Shown one piece after another: positions 51,758 to 60,799 of a DNA stretch of 64,000 nucleotides. The DNA comes from CAVVEC01 sp963770485 (GTDB taxonomy: Bacteria > Acidobacteriota > Terriglobia > Terriglobales > Acidobacteriaceae): NCBI GenBank assembly GCA_963770485.1, contig CAVYPX010000014.1, forward strand, positions 382,989 to 446,988, read 5' to 3'. The notes under the pieces were generated by a model. The model saw only the letters and a program-made list of their open reading frames with translations, did no database searches and was not told where the DNA came from. Each line of letters starts with the position of its first letter. The first letter of the stretch is position 1. The position numbers and the translations under genes are program-made.

Positions 51758-52966
51758 ATGAAGTTCTGCAGATTTATTCTCGCGCTTGCGACCACACTCT
51801 CGCTGGCGGGAGCGGTTTTCGCTGGCACAGGCGCAGACGAAGGTGTTCACCCGGCGCCGATTCTGCCCACACAGTTCGGTGGCTGGCAGATCTCTGGGTC
51901 GCCACACACCAGCGCAGATCCGGCGATGGCGGACCCAGTGAATGCCGCGGTGCTTAAGGAATACGGCTTCAGCGGATTTGAATCCGCCACCTATACCCGC
52001 GACGACGGGCGCAAACTCACGCTCAAGGCGGCCCGCTTCGCCGACGCCAGCGGCGCCTATGGAGCCTTCACCTACTACAAGACGCCGCCCATGCTGGTGG
52101 AGAAAATCGGCGACCAGGCCGGGTCGCTGAACGAGCGCGTGTTGTTTTATCGCGGAGATATTCTGGTGGACGCGGTGTTTCAGAACCTGACTGCAATGTC
52201 GGCCGCCGAGTTGCGCGAATTAGCGGCAGACCTTCCCTTGCCCTCCGGTGGCACGCGGAATTTGCCCGGCCTCCCGGCTTATTTGCCTGCTCAATCGTAT
52301 GTGAAGAACACGGCCAAGTACGTGGTCGGTCCCGTGGCACTGCACAACCTGAATGCGCCGGTTCCAGCGGAACTCGTGGACTTCAATGCTGGGGCGGAAG
52401 TTGTTGTTGGGAATTACAACAGTTCAGCGGGCCAGGCGACGTTGATGTTGATCTCTTATCCGACTCCGCAGATTGCCGGTGAGCATCTCCGCCGGATTGA
52501 GGCTGCCGCGCACCCACAGAGTTCCAACACCACGGAATCAAATACAGGTCCTGCCAGCAGCCAGCCAGTCTTTAGCCAGCCAGTCTTTGACAGGCCAATC
52601 TTTGGCAAGCGCACGGGTCCCATCGTGGTTGTGGCGGCGGGCGCGCTCACGCAAAGCGAGGCCGCCTCGCTGCTGGCCTCGGTGAATTACGACGCCAACG
52701 TCACCTGGAACGAGAATACGTATCTCACGAAGAAAGATAATGTCGCCAACCTTCTGGTGAACGTGATCATTTTGTGTTTCATTATTATTGGGTTCGCGCT
52801 GGTGGCAGGCGTAGCTTTTGGAGGCATTCGCCTGCTCGCCAAGCGGCTCTTTCCCGATCGGATATTTGACCGCTCCCAGGATGTGGAATTCATCTCCCTG
52901 CACCTGTCGGAAAGCCGGCCGGAACCCGCTGGCGGCGACGTAAGCTCATCAATCAAAGCGGTTTAA
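51758..52966 (+). CDS. exported DUF6599-like protein with C-terminal membrane helix
   Basis: A signal peptide (FILALATTLSLAGAVFAG) precedes a domain starting ILPTQFGGWQISG with YGFSGFESATYTRDDGRKL and ASGAYGAFTYYKTPP, which I associate with DUF6599. Near residue 275 there are three 5-residue repeats (SQPVF, SQPVF, DRPIF) encoded by a 15-nt tandem repeat. A membrane helix follows (LLVNVIILCFIIIGFALVAG) with a short cytoplasmic tail. The ATG at 51758 is chosen over a TTG at 51734. 402 residues. Confidence 0.7.
   Translation: MKFCRFILALATTLSLAGAVFAGTGADEGVHPAPILPTQFGGWQISGSPHTSADPAMADPVNAAVLKEYGFSGFESATYTRDDGRKLTLKAARFADASGAYGAFTYYKTPPMLVEKIGDQAGSLNERVLFYRGDILVDAVFQNLTAMSAAELRELAADLPLPSGGTRNLPGLPAYLPAQSYVKNTAKYVVGPVALHNLNAPVPAELVDFNAGAEVVVGNYNSSAGQATLMLISYPTPQIAGEHLRRIEAAAHPQSSNTTESNTGPASSQPVFSQPVFDRPIFGKRTGPIVVVAAGALTQSEAASLLASVNYDANVTWNENTYLTKKDNVANLLVNVIILCFIIIGFALVAGVAFGGIRLLAKRLFPDRIFDRSQDVEFISLHLSESRPEPAGGDVSSSIKAV
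52556..52603. repeat. 15-nt tandem repeat inside the DUF6599-like gene
   Basis: AGCCAGCCAGTCTTT occurs twice and is followed by the related GACAGGCCAATCTTT, giving SQPVF, SQPVF, DRPIF. It keeps the frame. Confidence 0.7.
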
Positions 52967-53068
52967 GCTGATCCCGCCGGATTTTTGCCCAGAATCAGCG
53001 AGCCACAAGATCTGTTAACCTATTTTGTAAGTCATTGAAAGTAAAGACATTTATTTCCTAGAAATTTC

Positions 53069-53097
53069 TTGACACCCCCTTTTTCGGCTCATAAGAT
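53069..53097 (+). promoter_or_regulatory. sigma70-like promoter of a candidate small RNA
   Basis: TTGACA (53069-53074), a 17-nt spacer and TAAGAT (53092-53097) form a strong promoter in the 347-nt gap 52967-53313. An AT-rich upstream stretch precedes it. No start codon with a Shine-Dalgarno follows within the transcript. Confidence 0.6.
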
Positions 53098-53103
53098 TTC
53101 GCC

Positions 53104-53190
53104 AGAAAGTTTTGACGGTATAAACCTCCGTTGGAACTATTCTCCCTTGAAAGAGAAGGCCGCCCATGTTGCCGGGTGGCCTTTTCGTTT
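53104..53190 (+). ncRNA. candidate small RNA or terminated leader, about 87 nt
   Basis: From the promoter at 53069-53097 a transcript would run about 50 nt to a strong intrinsic terminator at 53156-53191. It has a small hairpin ACGG-TATAAACCT-CCGT (53115-53131). It could be an independent sRNA or a leader that regulates the zinc-ribbon membrane gene at 53314. It matches no riboswitch class I know. Confidence 0.45.
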
Positions 53191-53191
53191 T
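53156..53191 (+). terminator. intrinsic terminator ending the small RNA
   Basis: AAGGCCGCCC (53156-53165) pairs with GGGTGGCCTT (53174-53183), one G-U pair, loop of 8, followed by TTCGTTTT. Confidence 0.75.
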
Positions 53192-53313
53192 GCCACGATC
53201 CAGCACATCGCTCGATCAACCAGATCCTGGGTTTCGTTGGAACGGCGATCCGATATATATCGTATCTTGAGATGGTGGCGGCACGTCGCGGTGGCGGGCA
53301 AGGAGGAGGAAAA

Positions 53314-53820
53314 ATGTTCTGCGATAAATGCGGCGCGGTGGTGCAAGCGGATCAGCGTTTCTGCGGCCGTTGCGGGAGAGAATTTGGCGGGGGCACGGTC
53401 GTGGGTTATCCGCGACGCAGCCGCGTGCAGGAACATATTCGTTTGCTCGGCATTCTTTGGCTGGCATTTTCTGCGGTGAGCGCGGTGGGAGCGGTGGTCT
53501 TGTACGTTATTGCCAACACACTCTTCGTTCACTTGCCGGAGATGAATGGGGCCCCGCCCGCGGCCACGGGATGGCTGCATCCCTTTCTGAGTTTTATTGC
53601 GATTTTAGTTGCGGCGAAGGCCGCCGCTGGATTCCTGGTGGGATGGGGACTGCTGCAACGTGAGCCTTGGGCCCGCATCGTTACCATTATTCTGGCCTTC
53701 CTGTCGTTGTTCAACATTCCATTCGGCACCGCGCTCGGCATTTACGCCTTGTGGGTGCTGCTGCCGGCTGAATCAGATGCCGAATACGAGCAGCACGTGC
53801 GTCGCGCGGAAGTGGCGTGA
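53314..53820 (+). CDS. zinc-ribbon membrane protein
   Basis: The protein begins with a zinc ribbon (FCDKCGAVVQADQRFCGRCG, two CxxC pairs) followed by four membrane segments, including LLGILWLAFSAVSAVGAVVL and IVTIILAFLSLFNIPFG. AGGAGGAGG at 53301-53309 selects the ATG at 53314, giving 168 residues. It resembles small zinc-ribbon-plus-membrane proteins of unknown role. It lies 123 nt after the small RNA terminator and just before tRNA-Thr. Confidence 0.82.
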   Translation: MFCDKCGAVVQADQRFCGRCGREFGGGTVVGYPRRSRVQEHIRLLGILWLAFSAVSAVGAVVLYVIANTLFVHLPEMNGAPPAATGWLHPFLSFIAILVAAKAAAGFLVGWGLLQREPWARIVTIILAFLSLFNIPFGTALGIYALWVLLPAESDAEYEQHVRRAEVA

Positions 53821-53891
53821 GCGCGAGCTTCGCTTTCCGTGCTGCCGCCGCTCTTTACGCTGGCTGCGCCCGCATTTAGAATCGAACTCGG

Positions 53892-53967
53892 GCCGACGTA
53901 GCTCAGTTGGTAGAGCAGTCGATTCGTAATCGACAGGTCATCGGTTCAAGTCCGATCGTCGGCTCCA
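53892..53967 (+). tRNA. tRNA-Thr (anticodon CGT)
   Basis: The 76-nt sequence folds as a cloverleaf: acceptor GCCGACG with CGTCGGC, D arm with AGCTCAGTTGGTAGAGC, anticodon stem GTCGA/TCGAC around loop TTCGTAA (anticodon CGT, threonine codon ACG), and T arm with GGTTCAAGTCC. The CCA end is encoded (53965-53967). Confidence 0.96.
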
Positions 53968-54069
53968 TCGTTTCAACCACTTGCTGCTGCTTCTCACTGC
54001 GCCCCAAAATCGGCGCGACTAGCCCTCTCCGAACGGTGCTACACTGAACCAAATAGGGGTGAGCTTCGC

Positions 54070-54468
54070 TTGTCCACTAGCCTACATTCATTCCGGTCTC
54101 ATCCCAACCTCAGCGATGAAGTGAATCGCAATATCGTGCAGTCGGAAATTGAAGGGGGCGTGTTCCTCAACGAAGCGCCGCCCGCGACTGTGCTGGAGAT
54201 TCAAACCTGTCACCACTGCTACGTGATAGTCCTTTTGAGTGACAACAAGGCGCTTATTTCAGGACATCCTCAGTACTGCCCAAAACCAGTCCCGGTCGCC
54301 ATTACAGGTTCGACCTGGGGAGGTTCCATGCTGAAACAACGCTTCGTCGGCCGAGGTATGCATCTGGAGTTTTGTCATCCGGATTACCAGACACCGATTG
54401 TCACCTCACCCATCCAGGAAATCCGAGAGTCGCGGATGGAGCGGTCAAAGATCAATGCGCTGGCGTAA
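54070..54468 (+). CDS. hypothetical protein, 132 residues
   Basis: I do not recognise this family. It starts with TTG, with GGGGTGA about 8 nt upstream. The protein is soluble, with QTCHHCYVIVLLSDNKALIS and HPQYCPKPVPVAITGSTWGG in the middle and LEFCHPDYQTPIVTSPIQEI near the end. Coding character (evenly mixed residues, no low complexity) supports a real gene. No signal or membrane segment; it stands alone between tRNA-Thr and the kinase gene. Confidence 0.65.
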   Translation: MSTSLHSFRSHPNLSDEVNRNIVQSEIEGGVFLNEAPPATVLEIQTCHHCYVIVLLSDNKALISGHPQYCPKPVPVAITGSTWGGSMLKQRFVGRGMHLEFCHPDYQTPIVTSPIQEIRESRMERSKINALA

Positions 54469-54616
54469 ATCGCGCCGCTGGCTTGCCCTGGGGTGCCCCC
54501 TAACGGATTAAGTTGTTCGTTCAGTTTGGTCTTCGCCGTGGCACGGTCCCTGAAACCACGAATCGATTTCTCACGCGGAGAATCGTGAAGGGAGCGGGGT
54601 TGCCTGTACGCAGGGC

Positions 54617-57388
54617 TTATTCCGAAGGGCTCTTCCGGTCAACGGCAAATGCCTTTCTCAAAGTGGAAACAAATTCCTTTGCTGACTGCGGCCGTGCGGA
54701 GCTTTGGGGATTGAGAGCCCGCTCGAAAAATTGCTGCCATTCAGCAGGGGCCTCGGGCAAATGAGTGGAAAGCGGGGTGAACCGGCCGCTGACAATTGCA
54801 TAGTGCATTTGGGCCACAGAACTTGCAGGAAAAGGGTGGGTCCCAGTCAGCATCTCGTAAGCAATCACGGCCAGGGCCCAGATATCCCATGCAGCAGAGG
54901 CGGCGTCACCGTTGAGCTGATCCGGCGACATATACTGCGGTGTACCCATCATCACGCCTGGAGCGGTGTCCACCGTAGCGGCGGCCGAACTGGCCGGCGC
55001 AACCAGAAACTTCGCTAGACCGAAGTCCAGGATCTTGGCCACTTCCCCCTCGCCACTTTGGACCAGGAAAATGTTCTCCGGCTTCAGATCGCGATGGATT
55101 AAGCCGTTTTCGTGGGCAGCTTCGAGACCAGCGCATACGCCTCCCAGAATCTGCAAGATTTGCTGTGGCGTAAATGTCTTCTTCTGCTCGAATCGTTGCC
55201 GCAGCGTGAAGCCTTCGAGCAACTCCATCACCAGAAACACGCGTGTGTCCGAATCCACACCAAAGTCGTGCACGGTAACCAGATTAGGGTGTGAGAACGA
55301 CGCTGCCGCCTTGGCTTCGCGCCGGAAGCGTTCCGCCGCGTCGCTACTGGTGACGAGGTCTTCACGTATCAGCTTCACGGCAACGGCGCGTTCCAAGAAT
55401 GTATCCGTGGCCTTGTAAACCGTGCCCATTCCGCCCCGGCCCAGCCTTCGTTCCAAGCGGTAGCGCGAGGTAAGCAGCCGCTTAAAAGACATTAGGGTGA
55501 GTTGCGCGCCTTCATGGGCGCAGCGGCCCATGCCGCTCTCGTAGCACAAGCCGCAACGGGGACACTCTTCAAATCCGCTGAGCGCACTGGTAAAGGGACG
55601 CTCCAACAGCAAAGCCAGCGCGCTGCCAATGCCAGAGAGTAATTCCTGGTCCTCGCTGCTATAGGGCTCCTCTGATTTCTTCGGGCCTAAAACCATCAGC
55701 GCCTCGCGACCGTGGGGCGCAATCGCGATGGGCACCATCAGGTCAATGCGCGCCTCCCGCAGGTAGTTCGTATCTTCTGAGGGAAGCTGCCGCTTGAGCC
55801 ATCCGCTTTCGGCCAGCGATATCTGCAAGGGCTTGGCAAAGAGGCGAAAGGCCGACATGAGCTTACTCTCGGCGCTCAGCCCGTGGGGATAGACTTCCGG
55901 CGGTGCCGACGCGATGCAACGATAGGTTGGCTCGGTGGCCTCGCGCATCAGGATTGCAGCAAACTCCGGATGCAGCGCCTGCTCTATGCGGGCCACCACT
56001 TTCGGGGCAACCTCTGCGAGGTTGGAGGAGGCGCGAATCTCATCCACCGTCTGACGTAGGAGGTGCTGCGCGTTGTAGTGCTCGCGATAAAAGCGGCGGT
56101 CCAGCACCTCCATCCATTGCGACTTTTTCGTGTGGGCCACTATTCCAACCACTCCCATGAGCGCATACGCCCAGCCGTGCGCGGAGAGCAGGATTCCGAG
56201 TGGCTGGTCTTTGTGCACAATCAAATCGAAGATGAGGATCCCTGCCAGGATCGGGATAGGGATGAGCAAGACGCCGCGCGCCACAGCGTATTGCAGGCTC
56301 TGGCGGACGATGAAACTTACCTGGAACAGCCGCTGCTTAAGAACCGCGTAGGCCACACAAATTGTGAATGGAACCTGCGAAACGCCAAACACCAGAGGGG
56401 AGATCGCGATCGTAGAAAGCCAAAGGGTCTTTTGAGATAAGGAGAGCAGAATAAATGCAAGAAAATCTCCGAAGAACACGAGCACGCCCAGGATCACCAG
56501 CCGTATCCGGCGCCTTTCATTGACGTCGCGGAGCCTGGAATAGTTCACTGCCAGGATCACCACGGAGGCCAGAGCAGCGACCAGGAAATCGGCCCCGACG
56601 ATTACACTCCACCAGCCCGTGAGGTAGCTTACCGCGCGATTTGGGTCAAACAGCACGATGTAATCGAAAGCGGTTGCGAATCCCAGCAGAGGCAAGGCGA
56701 GCGCCGCCAGCAGGATCCATGCCCAGCGGCGATACAACAGCGGCTTGGGGAAGGAAAGCGAGAACAACAGCATGGGGACAGGCAGGGCACTGCTGCCGAG
56801 TGCTGCCACGGGGAAGCTGAGCCATTGGATGACCAACGGCAGCGCTTTCCATGCCACCCCGGCGCTTGGCTGGGTGAAGAACCCAGTGCCCGTGCCCAGG
56901 CTGCAGAGGAAAATACCGGCCGCGACGGCGGTAAGATCGCGCGGCCTTTTGAAGAGAACCAGCAGCCCCACCAGCAGTTGAATCAGGCTGACGGCGAGTT
57001 CCACCCACCAGCCCAGGGATTCTCTCGAGGTCCAACGTTGCGCGAGGTTCTTACGGAGCGTCAACTGCAAATGAACTTCCTGACTCCCTCGCAATACCAC
57101 AATCGAAACCGAATGGTCGAAGGTGGTGCCGCTCAACGCGCCGGAGAACTCAATTACGTTCCGTACCGCTCGGCCATCTACCCTGACGATTCTGTCATCC
57201 CGCTTCAGCCCCGCCGCGTCGCCCGGGCTACCCGGCCCCACATTCGCCACACGATTGCGACGAAAATCGAAGTTGATTCCAGTTGCCTCAGGAAGTTTGA
57301 GAGGTAAATAGACAAAGCCCACCAGGAAGCAGGCGATGAACGACGCTGCAACCAACCAAATCCACCACGGGATGCGGGCAGAGGACAT
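54617..57388 (-). CDS. PDZ / polytopic membrane / GAF / Ser-Thr kinase fusion
   Basis: The 923-residue protein starts with a membrane helix (9-27) and a periplasmic PDZ domain (about 35-115, PGDAAGLKRDDRIVRVDG). A block of about eight membrane helices (125-400) leads to a GAF-like cytoplasmic domain (about 446-596), a zinc-ribbon-like CPRCGLCYESGMGRC (near 608) and a C-terminal Hanks-type kinase (about 639-905). The kinase has GRGGMGTVYKA, VAVKLI, HRDLKPEN, DFGLAKF and GTPQYMSPDQ, so it should be active. Kinase-last order with an N-terminal PDZ is unusual. Targets are unknown. Confidence 0.9.
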   Translation of the reverse strand: MSSARIPWWIWLVAASFIACFLVGFVYLPLKLPEATGINFDFRRNRVANVGPGSPGDAAGLKRDDRIVRVDGRAVRNVIEFSGALSGTTFDHSVSIVVLRGSQEVHLQLTLRKNLAQRWTSRESLGWWVELAVSLIQLLVGLLVLFKRPRDLTAVAAGIFLCSLGTGTGFFTQPSAGVAWKALPLVIQWLSFPVAALGSSALPVPMLLFSLSFPKPLLYRRWAWILLAALALPLLGFATAFDYIVLFDPNRAVSYLTGWWSVIVGADFLVAALASVVILAVNYSRLRDVNERRRIRLVILGVLVFFGDFLAFILLSLSQKTLWLSTIAISPLVFGVSQVPFTICVAYAVLKQRLFQVSFIVRQSLQYAVARGVLLIPIPILAGILIFDLIVHKDQPLGILLSAHGWAYALMGVVGIVAHTKKSQWMEVLDRRFYREHYNAQHLLRQTVDEIRASSNLAEVAPKVVARIEQALHPEFAAILMREATEPTYRCIASAPPEVYPHGLSAESKLMSAFRLFAKPLQISLAESGWLKRQLPSEDTNYLREARIDLMVPIAIAPHGREALMVLGPKKSEEPYSSEDQELLSGIGSALALLLERPFTSALSGFEECPRCGLCYESGMGRCAHEGAQLTLMSFKRLLTSRYRLERRLGRGGMGTVYKATDTFLERAVAVKLIREDLVTSSDAAERFRREAKAAASFSHPNLVTVHDFGVDSDTRVFLVMELLEGFTLRQRFEQKKTFTPQQILQILGGVCAGLEAAHENGLIHRDLKPENIFLVQSGEGEVAKILDFGLAKFLVAPASSAAATVDTAPGVMMGTPQYMSPDQLNGDAASAAWDIWALAVIAYEMLTGTHPFPASSVAQMHYAIVSGRFTPLSTHLPEAPAEWQQFFERALNPQSSARPQSAKEFVSTLRKAFAVDRKSPSE

Positions 57389-57633
57389 GCTCTCTTGCTT
57401 ATGCTACTCGGGAGACGCCCATTATAGGCACAACGTTCGCAGAATCGGCAAAAAGGTGGTGGGAGGAGCGGCTGGCTGGGAATTGTGTGCGCTGGGTCGT
57501 GGCCCGAGTCTGTCGTGATGAAAGCAACTCGTGGCGATCGGAATTCGCCGCCACCAGACCGGAGTTCCGTTCGTTTTTCGTAACAGAACGAAAGGAGCTT
57601 GCGGCCTTGCCGAGGTGTGACTAAACTCTCGAC
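57389..57633. other. 245-nt divergent gap
   Basis: It separates the kinase gene (-) from the PilZ gene (+) and should hold both promoters. I see no confident promoter elements and no repeats. Confidence 0.3.
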
Positions 57634-58383
57634 ATGAGCGCGGCACCTGCACCCTCTGGGTCCGTGGGAAACACGCTTCTTGTGTCCAATGATGCCGCTA
57701 CCATTCAGCAACTCGTCCAGTCGATGCAGCAACTTGCGATGTCCCCGGAGATATGCGTTGAGGTTCCCGCTGCCCTGGCCCTATTGAACCACCGCAAGTT
57801 CGAAGCCGTGATGGTTGATCTCCAGCTCGGAGAACAGGCCAAGACCGTGCTCGACCAGGTTCGTCTTTCTGCCTCGAACCGGACAGCGGTGACGTTCACG
57901 ATCAGCAACAGCGCTACGGAAACGGCAATCGCCTTTGCGGCTGGTTCCAGTTTTGTACTGGAAAGACCTCTTTCCACGACTTCGATCAGCCGCACGCTGA
58001 AGGCTGCGTATGGACTGATCGTGCGCGAGCGGCGACGCTACTTCCGTTGTCCCGTCGAGATTCCGGCCACCGTTCGAAGAGAAGGGGGCCCGGAAGTTCA
58101 CTGCCGAACTGTGAACATCAGCGAGGGTGGCATGGCCGTGAGTACGTCTGTCCCGCTCAGACTCGGCCTGCAGGTGCAGGTGCAATTTACCCTCCCAGGT
58201 CAGCAATCTCAGCTTGCGGCAGAGTCGTCGATCCGCTGGTGGGAAACAGGTCATCTGGGATTGCAATTCTTGTCCTTATTCTCAGAGCAAAGGTCCGAAT
58301 TACAAGAATGGCTCTCACGCAGGCTGGAACAGAATCTTCCCGAATCCGTGGCTGAGAAGTTCCGAAAAGCAGACCTCTCCTGA
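57634..58383 (+). CDS. receiver-like + PilZ domain protein
   Basis: The first 130 residues resemble a response-regulator receiver (LLVSNDAATIQQLVQSM, AVMVDLQLGEQ), though the phosphoacceptor environment looks degenerate. A PilZ domain follows at about 133-235, with the c-di-GMP-binding RERRRYFR motif and NISEGGMAV. It is therefore a likely c-di-GMP effector. 249 residues, followed by a terminator. Confidence 0.86.
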   Translation: MSAAPAPSGSVGNTLLVSNDAATIQQLVQSMQQLAMSPEICVEVPAALALLNHRKFEAVMVDLQLGEQAKTVLDQVRLSASNRTAVTFTISNSATETAIAFAAGSSFVLERPLSTTSISRTLKAAYGLIVRERRRYFRCPVEIPATVRREGGPEVHCRTVNISEGGMAVSTSVPLRLGLQVQVQFTLPGQQSQLAAESSIRWWETGHLGLQFLSLFSEQRSELQEWLSRRLEQNLPESVAEKFRKADLS

Positions 58384-58822
58384 TAGGGGCGGAACGAGAG
58401 AAGAAGAGGGCGGTTTGAAGAATGGCCGTAACCGCCGGCGGATTACTTTCGAGAGCCCTGGCTGGTGACCTGTGCGCGATGCGTGTGTTACGAACGTGGC
58501 ATTTACATGGACATCCACTCCCCTTAGTATGAGGCTCGATTGAGGCAGTCTTTCGGGGGAGGGGCTGCCGAGGCGTCCTGAAAACTTCAGGACGCTTTTT
58601 TGTTGGCTCACTCGCCAGCCAGTTTTCCGAATTTCACCCAAGTTGGGGCCGCGCTTTTTTCGATTCGGGACCTGCAAGCGTGGCCCATACCGGGCACGGT
58701 GTGGAAGCTGACACCGCAGTCAGGACGGCAAGAGCGCAGTAGCGGCGTGGCGCAGAACCAGCCAACGAACCAGCCAACGATGCCGATCGGCGACGGGAAG
58801 TCGACCAATGCATCGCCTCGCC
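58384..58822. other. 439-nt gap with a terminator
   Basis: Apart from the terminator at 58573-58601, it holds a short tandem repeat, GAACCAGCCAAC twice, near 58757-58782. The open frame on the - strand (58608-58808) has no good start or family features and was not called. Confidence 0.4.
58573..58601 (+). terminator. perfect intrinsic terminator
   Basis: GCGTCCTGAA (58573-58582), loop AAC, TTCAGGACGC (58586-58595), then six T residues. It lies 190 nt after the PilZ gene stop. Confidence 0.93.
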
Positions 58823-59155
58823 TCAGGGCTCGGAAAGAAATTCGTATTCATCGATGACGGCGGCAACGGCTACTTTGCCGTCGGGCCCGCCATCGTCCAC
58901 GCGCACGACCTTGCCTTTGCACCGCACCCGGATGCTTTCGGTCAAGGTGATTTCGGGCGGAAGGGTAAGCGTGAATTCGATGGTCGCCCCGGCCGCAATC
59001 GCCGAGTCCACGTAAAAGCAGATGCCGCGGGCGCTCACGTCGCGGGTCTGCGCGGCTTTTTCCTGCACGCCGTCTTCGCTGTAGGTAACGGATACCGGCA
59101 GCCGCAGCGCAAACCGGCGGGTTGCCCGCTTGTTGTCCTGCGTGATCTCGGCCAT
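58823..59155 (-). CDS. PilZ domain protein
   Basis: This 110-residue protein is a single PilZ domain: an RATRRFALRLPVSV start (RxxxR-type c-di-GMP ligand motif), TRDVSARGICFYVDS (the DxSxxG-like motif) and GATIEFTLTLPPEI. The ATG at 59155 has GGAGGG upstream. It is a probable c-di-GMP-binding regulator; no pilus or cellulose genes are adjacent. Confidence 0.88.
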   Translation of the reverse strand: MAEITQDNKRATRRFALRLPVSVTYSEDGVQEKAAQTRDVSARGICFYVDSAIAAGATIEFTLTLPPEITLTESIRVRCKGKVVRVDDGGPDGKVAVAAVIDEYEFLSEP

Positions 59156-59429
59156 GAACCCTCCCGGTAAAGTGATGTAAGAATGGCTGTTTGTGGGGTG
59201 CCTGTCAAGACCGTTGTTTGGATGGTCAGCCGGACCTGCTGAAAAGGCGCGTTCCCCCCATGGGCGTCGGCGTGACGGTGACCTTCTAAGCCCTCCGAGA
59301 ATCAAGCGCGAGGAAATTGCTATTTCGAACCACGACCCCCAATTTCTCGCCACATCGCTTTAGTGAGTGAAGGCCGAAAACGTTTTCGACCTCAATCTCA
59401 GGCCCGCAGGGCCAAAAAGGAAAAAGGAC

Positions 59430-60734
59430 ATGAAAAATCAAAGTTATTTCGCGCACACTCTGCTTGGCCTCGCGATTCTGGCACTTGCCAGCGCTATGGC
59501 CGCAGGACAAGACGATGTATCCAGCAGCAATACGCCGGGCGGCGAAGCAAAGGGTCATACTCCCATTTACGGGCTGCTCACCAACAACAACAACCCTGAC
59601 GGTAACTCGCTCTCAGCCTACGCACTAAAAGGTGGGTCGCTCCAGGATTTGAGCGACGCGCGCCTGGTCGGAAGTGGAGGAAGCAACCCATGCCTGTATT
59701 GTATTATTGCGGTGCCAATACCACAGTACATCTGCAGCGTCGTCGTCGACCAGGCCAACCCCAATAACGGGTACCCCTACGGGGACATCGAGGTGGTTCG
59801 CACTTACAATGTGCCTCTGTATTTCCAACATCTTGCCGTCGTACAAACAATTGCGGCACCAATGGACCAGCAGGGTAATCAGTGGACGACGCTTAATGCT
59901 ACGGTTTCATATACGACCACCCCGCCAAACAACCCGCCGGTGAAGACACTCGTCGTGGTTAGCTACACCCTATATGGCTACGCGGATCAAGGTACCTATA
60001 CCCCATATCTCGTGAATCCCGATTGCACACTCACTACCTACGTTCCCCCTCCACCCCCTCATCCCCTCAGGGTCGAAAGCAGCGCCGGAATTCCCCAGCA
60101 GAACCGCAAGAGTTCTTCAGCCGGAACGGCCTTCGCTTATTCCGACCAGAATGTTGGTTCCGTCAGCATTCTCAAGGGAAAGGTTGTTGAGCACGGACCC
60201 TACACTTCACAGGGCAACGCAGCGGACGTGCAGGTCAGCTCGGATGGGCGATTCGCCATTTTCGGCGACAATACCACTGGGGCGCCGCAGATCGAGGTGT
60301 ACCCGATCAACTCAGACAACTCACTAGGGAAGGAAAGGGTGTACAGCAATCTAGGTCCGGGCAGCAACTCGTCCAATATCCTGCTCAGCCCAGACCAGAG
60401 ATTTCTCTTCGTGGGCAACACGAGTTCTGGTCAAGTCACAACCCTGAACTTTAACCGGAAATCAGGTGCCGTGAGCTATGCCTGCATTTCGCCCGTACTG
60501 AATGGCTTCGGCGCCAACTGGGCCACGACGGAGGGAATGGCCACCGAAACTGCCAAGGGAGCCGGCGGGTATCTGTACCTTGCGGAAGACGCCGGTGGAC
60601 TATCCGCGAACTCTTCGATCGGCGTCCTGGCGATCGATCAGAAAACCGGGTGCGTCACCGAAATCAGCGGCTCGCCGTTCCCGAACGTGAATAGTCCGGG
60701 ATCGTTCGCACTCGTTTCTGCAACAATCAAGTAA
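59430..60734 (+). CDS. secreted beta-propeller-like protein (lactonase/YVTN style)
   Basis: A signal peptide (LGLAILALASAMAAGQDD) leads to a mature protein whose second half has propeller-like repeats: SDGRFAIFGDNTTGAPQIEV, LSPDQRFLFVGNTSSGQVTT and GGYLYLAEDAGG, as in 6-phosphogluconolactonase/YVTN-type proteins. The first 200 residues are unrelated to any family I recall. The ATG at 59430 is chosen because it places the signal peptide at the start; a GTG at 59367 is less likely. 434 residues. Confidence 0.75.
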   Translation: MKNQSYFAHTLLGLAILALASAMAAGQDDVSSSNTPGGEAKGHTPIYGLLTNNNNPDGNSLSAYALKGGSLQDLSDARLVGSGGSNPCLYCIIAVPIPQYICSVVVDQANPNNGYPYGDIEVVRTYNVPLYFQHLAVVQTIAAPMDQQGNQWTTLNATVSYTTTPPNNPPVKTLVVVSYTLYGYADQGTYTPYLVNPDCTLTTYVPPPPPHPLRVESSAGIPQQNRKSSSAGTAFAYSDQNVGSVSILKGKVVEHGPYTSQGNAADVQVSSDGRFAIFGDNTTGAPQIEVYPINSDNSLGKERVYSNLGPGSNSSNILLSPDQRFLFVGNTSSGQVTTLNFNRKSGAVSYACISPVLNGFGANWATTEGMATETAKGAGGYLYLAEDAGGLSANSSIGVLAIDQKTGCVTEISGSPFPNVNSPGSFALVSATIK

Positions 60735-60799
60735 TTAACCGCTCGCATGAGCACCGCAGGCAAAGCAGCGTCGAAACACTCGGCGCTGCTTTTCTTCGC

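Noticed and set aside
53104..53190. A c-di-GMP, fluoride or guanidine riboswitch
   Set aside because: None of the conserved core sequences that I know for these classes is present.
58608..58808. A 66-residue open frame on the - strand with Cys and Trp residues
   Set aside because: It has no Shine-Dalgarno, no family feature, and its DNA includes tandem repeats; it looks like an accidental frame.
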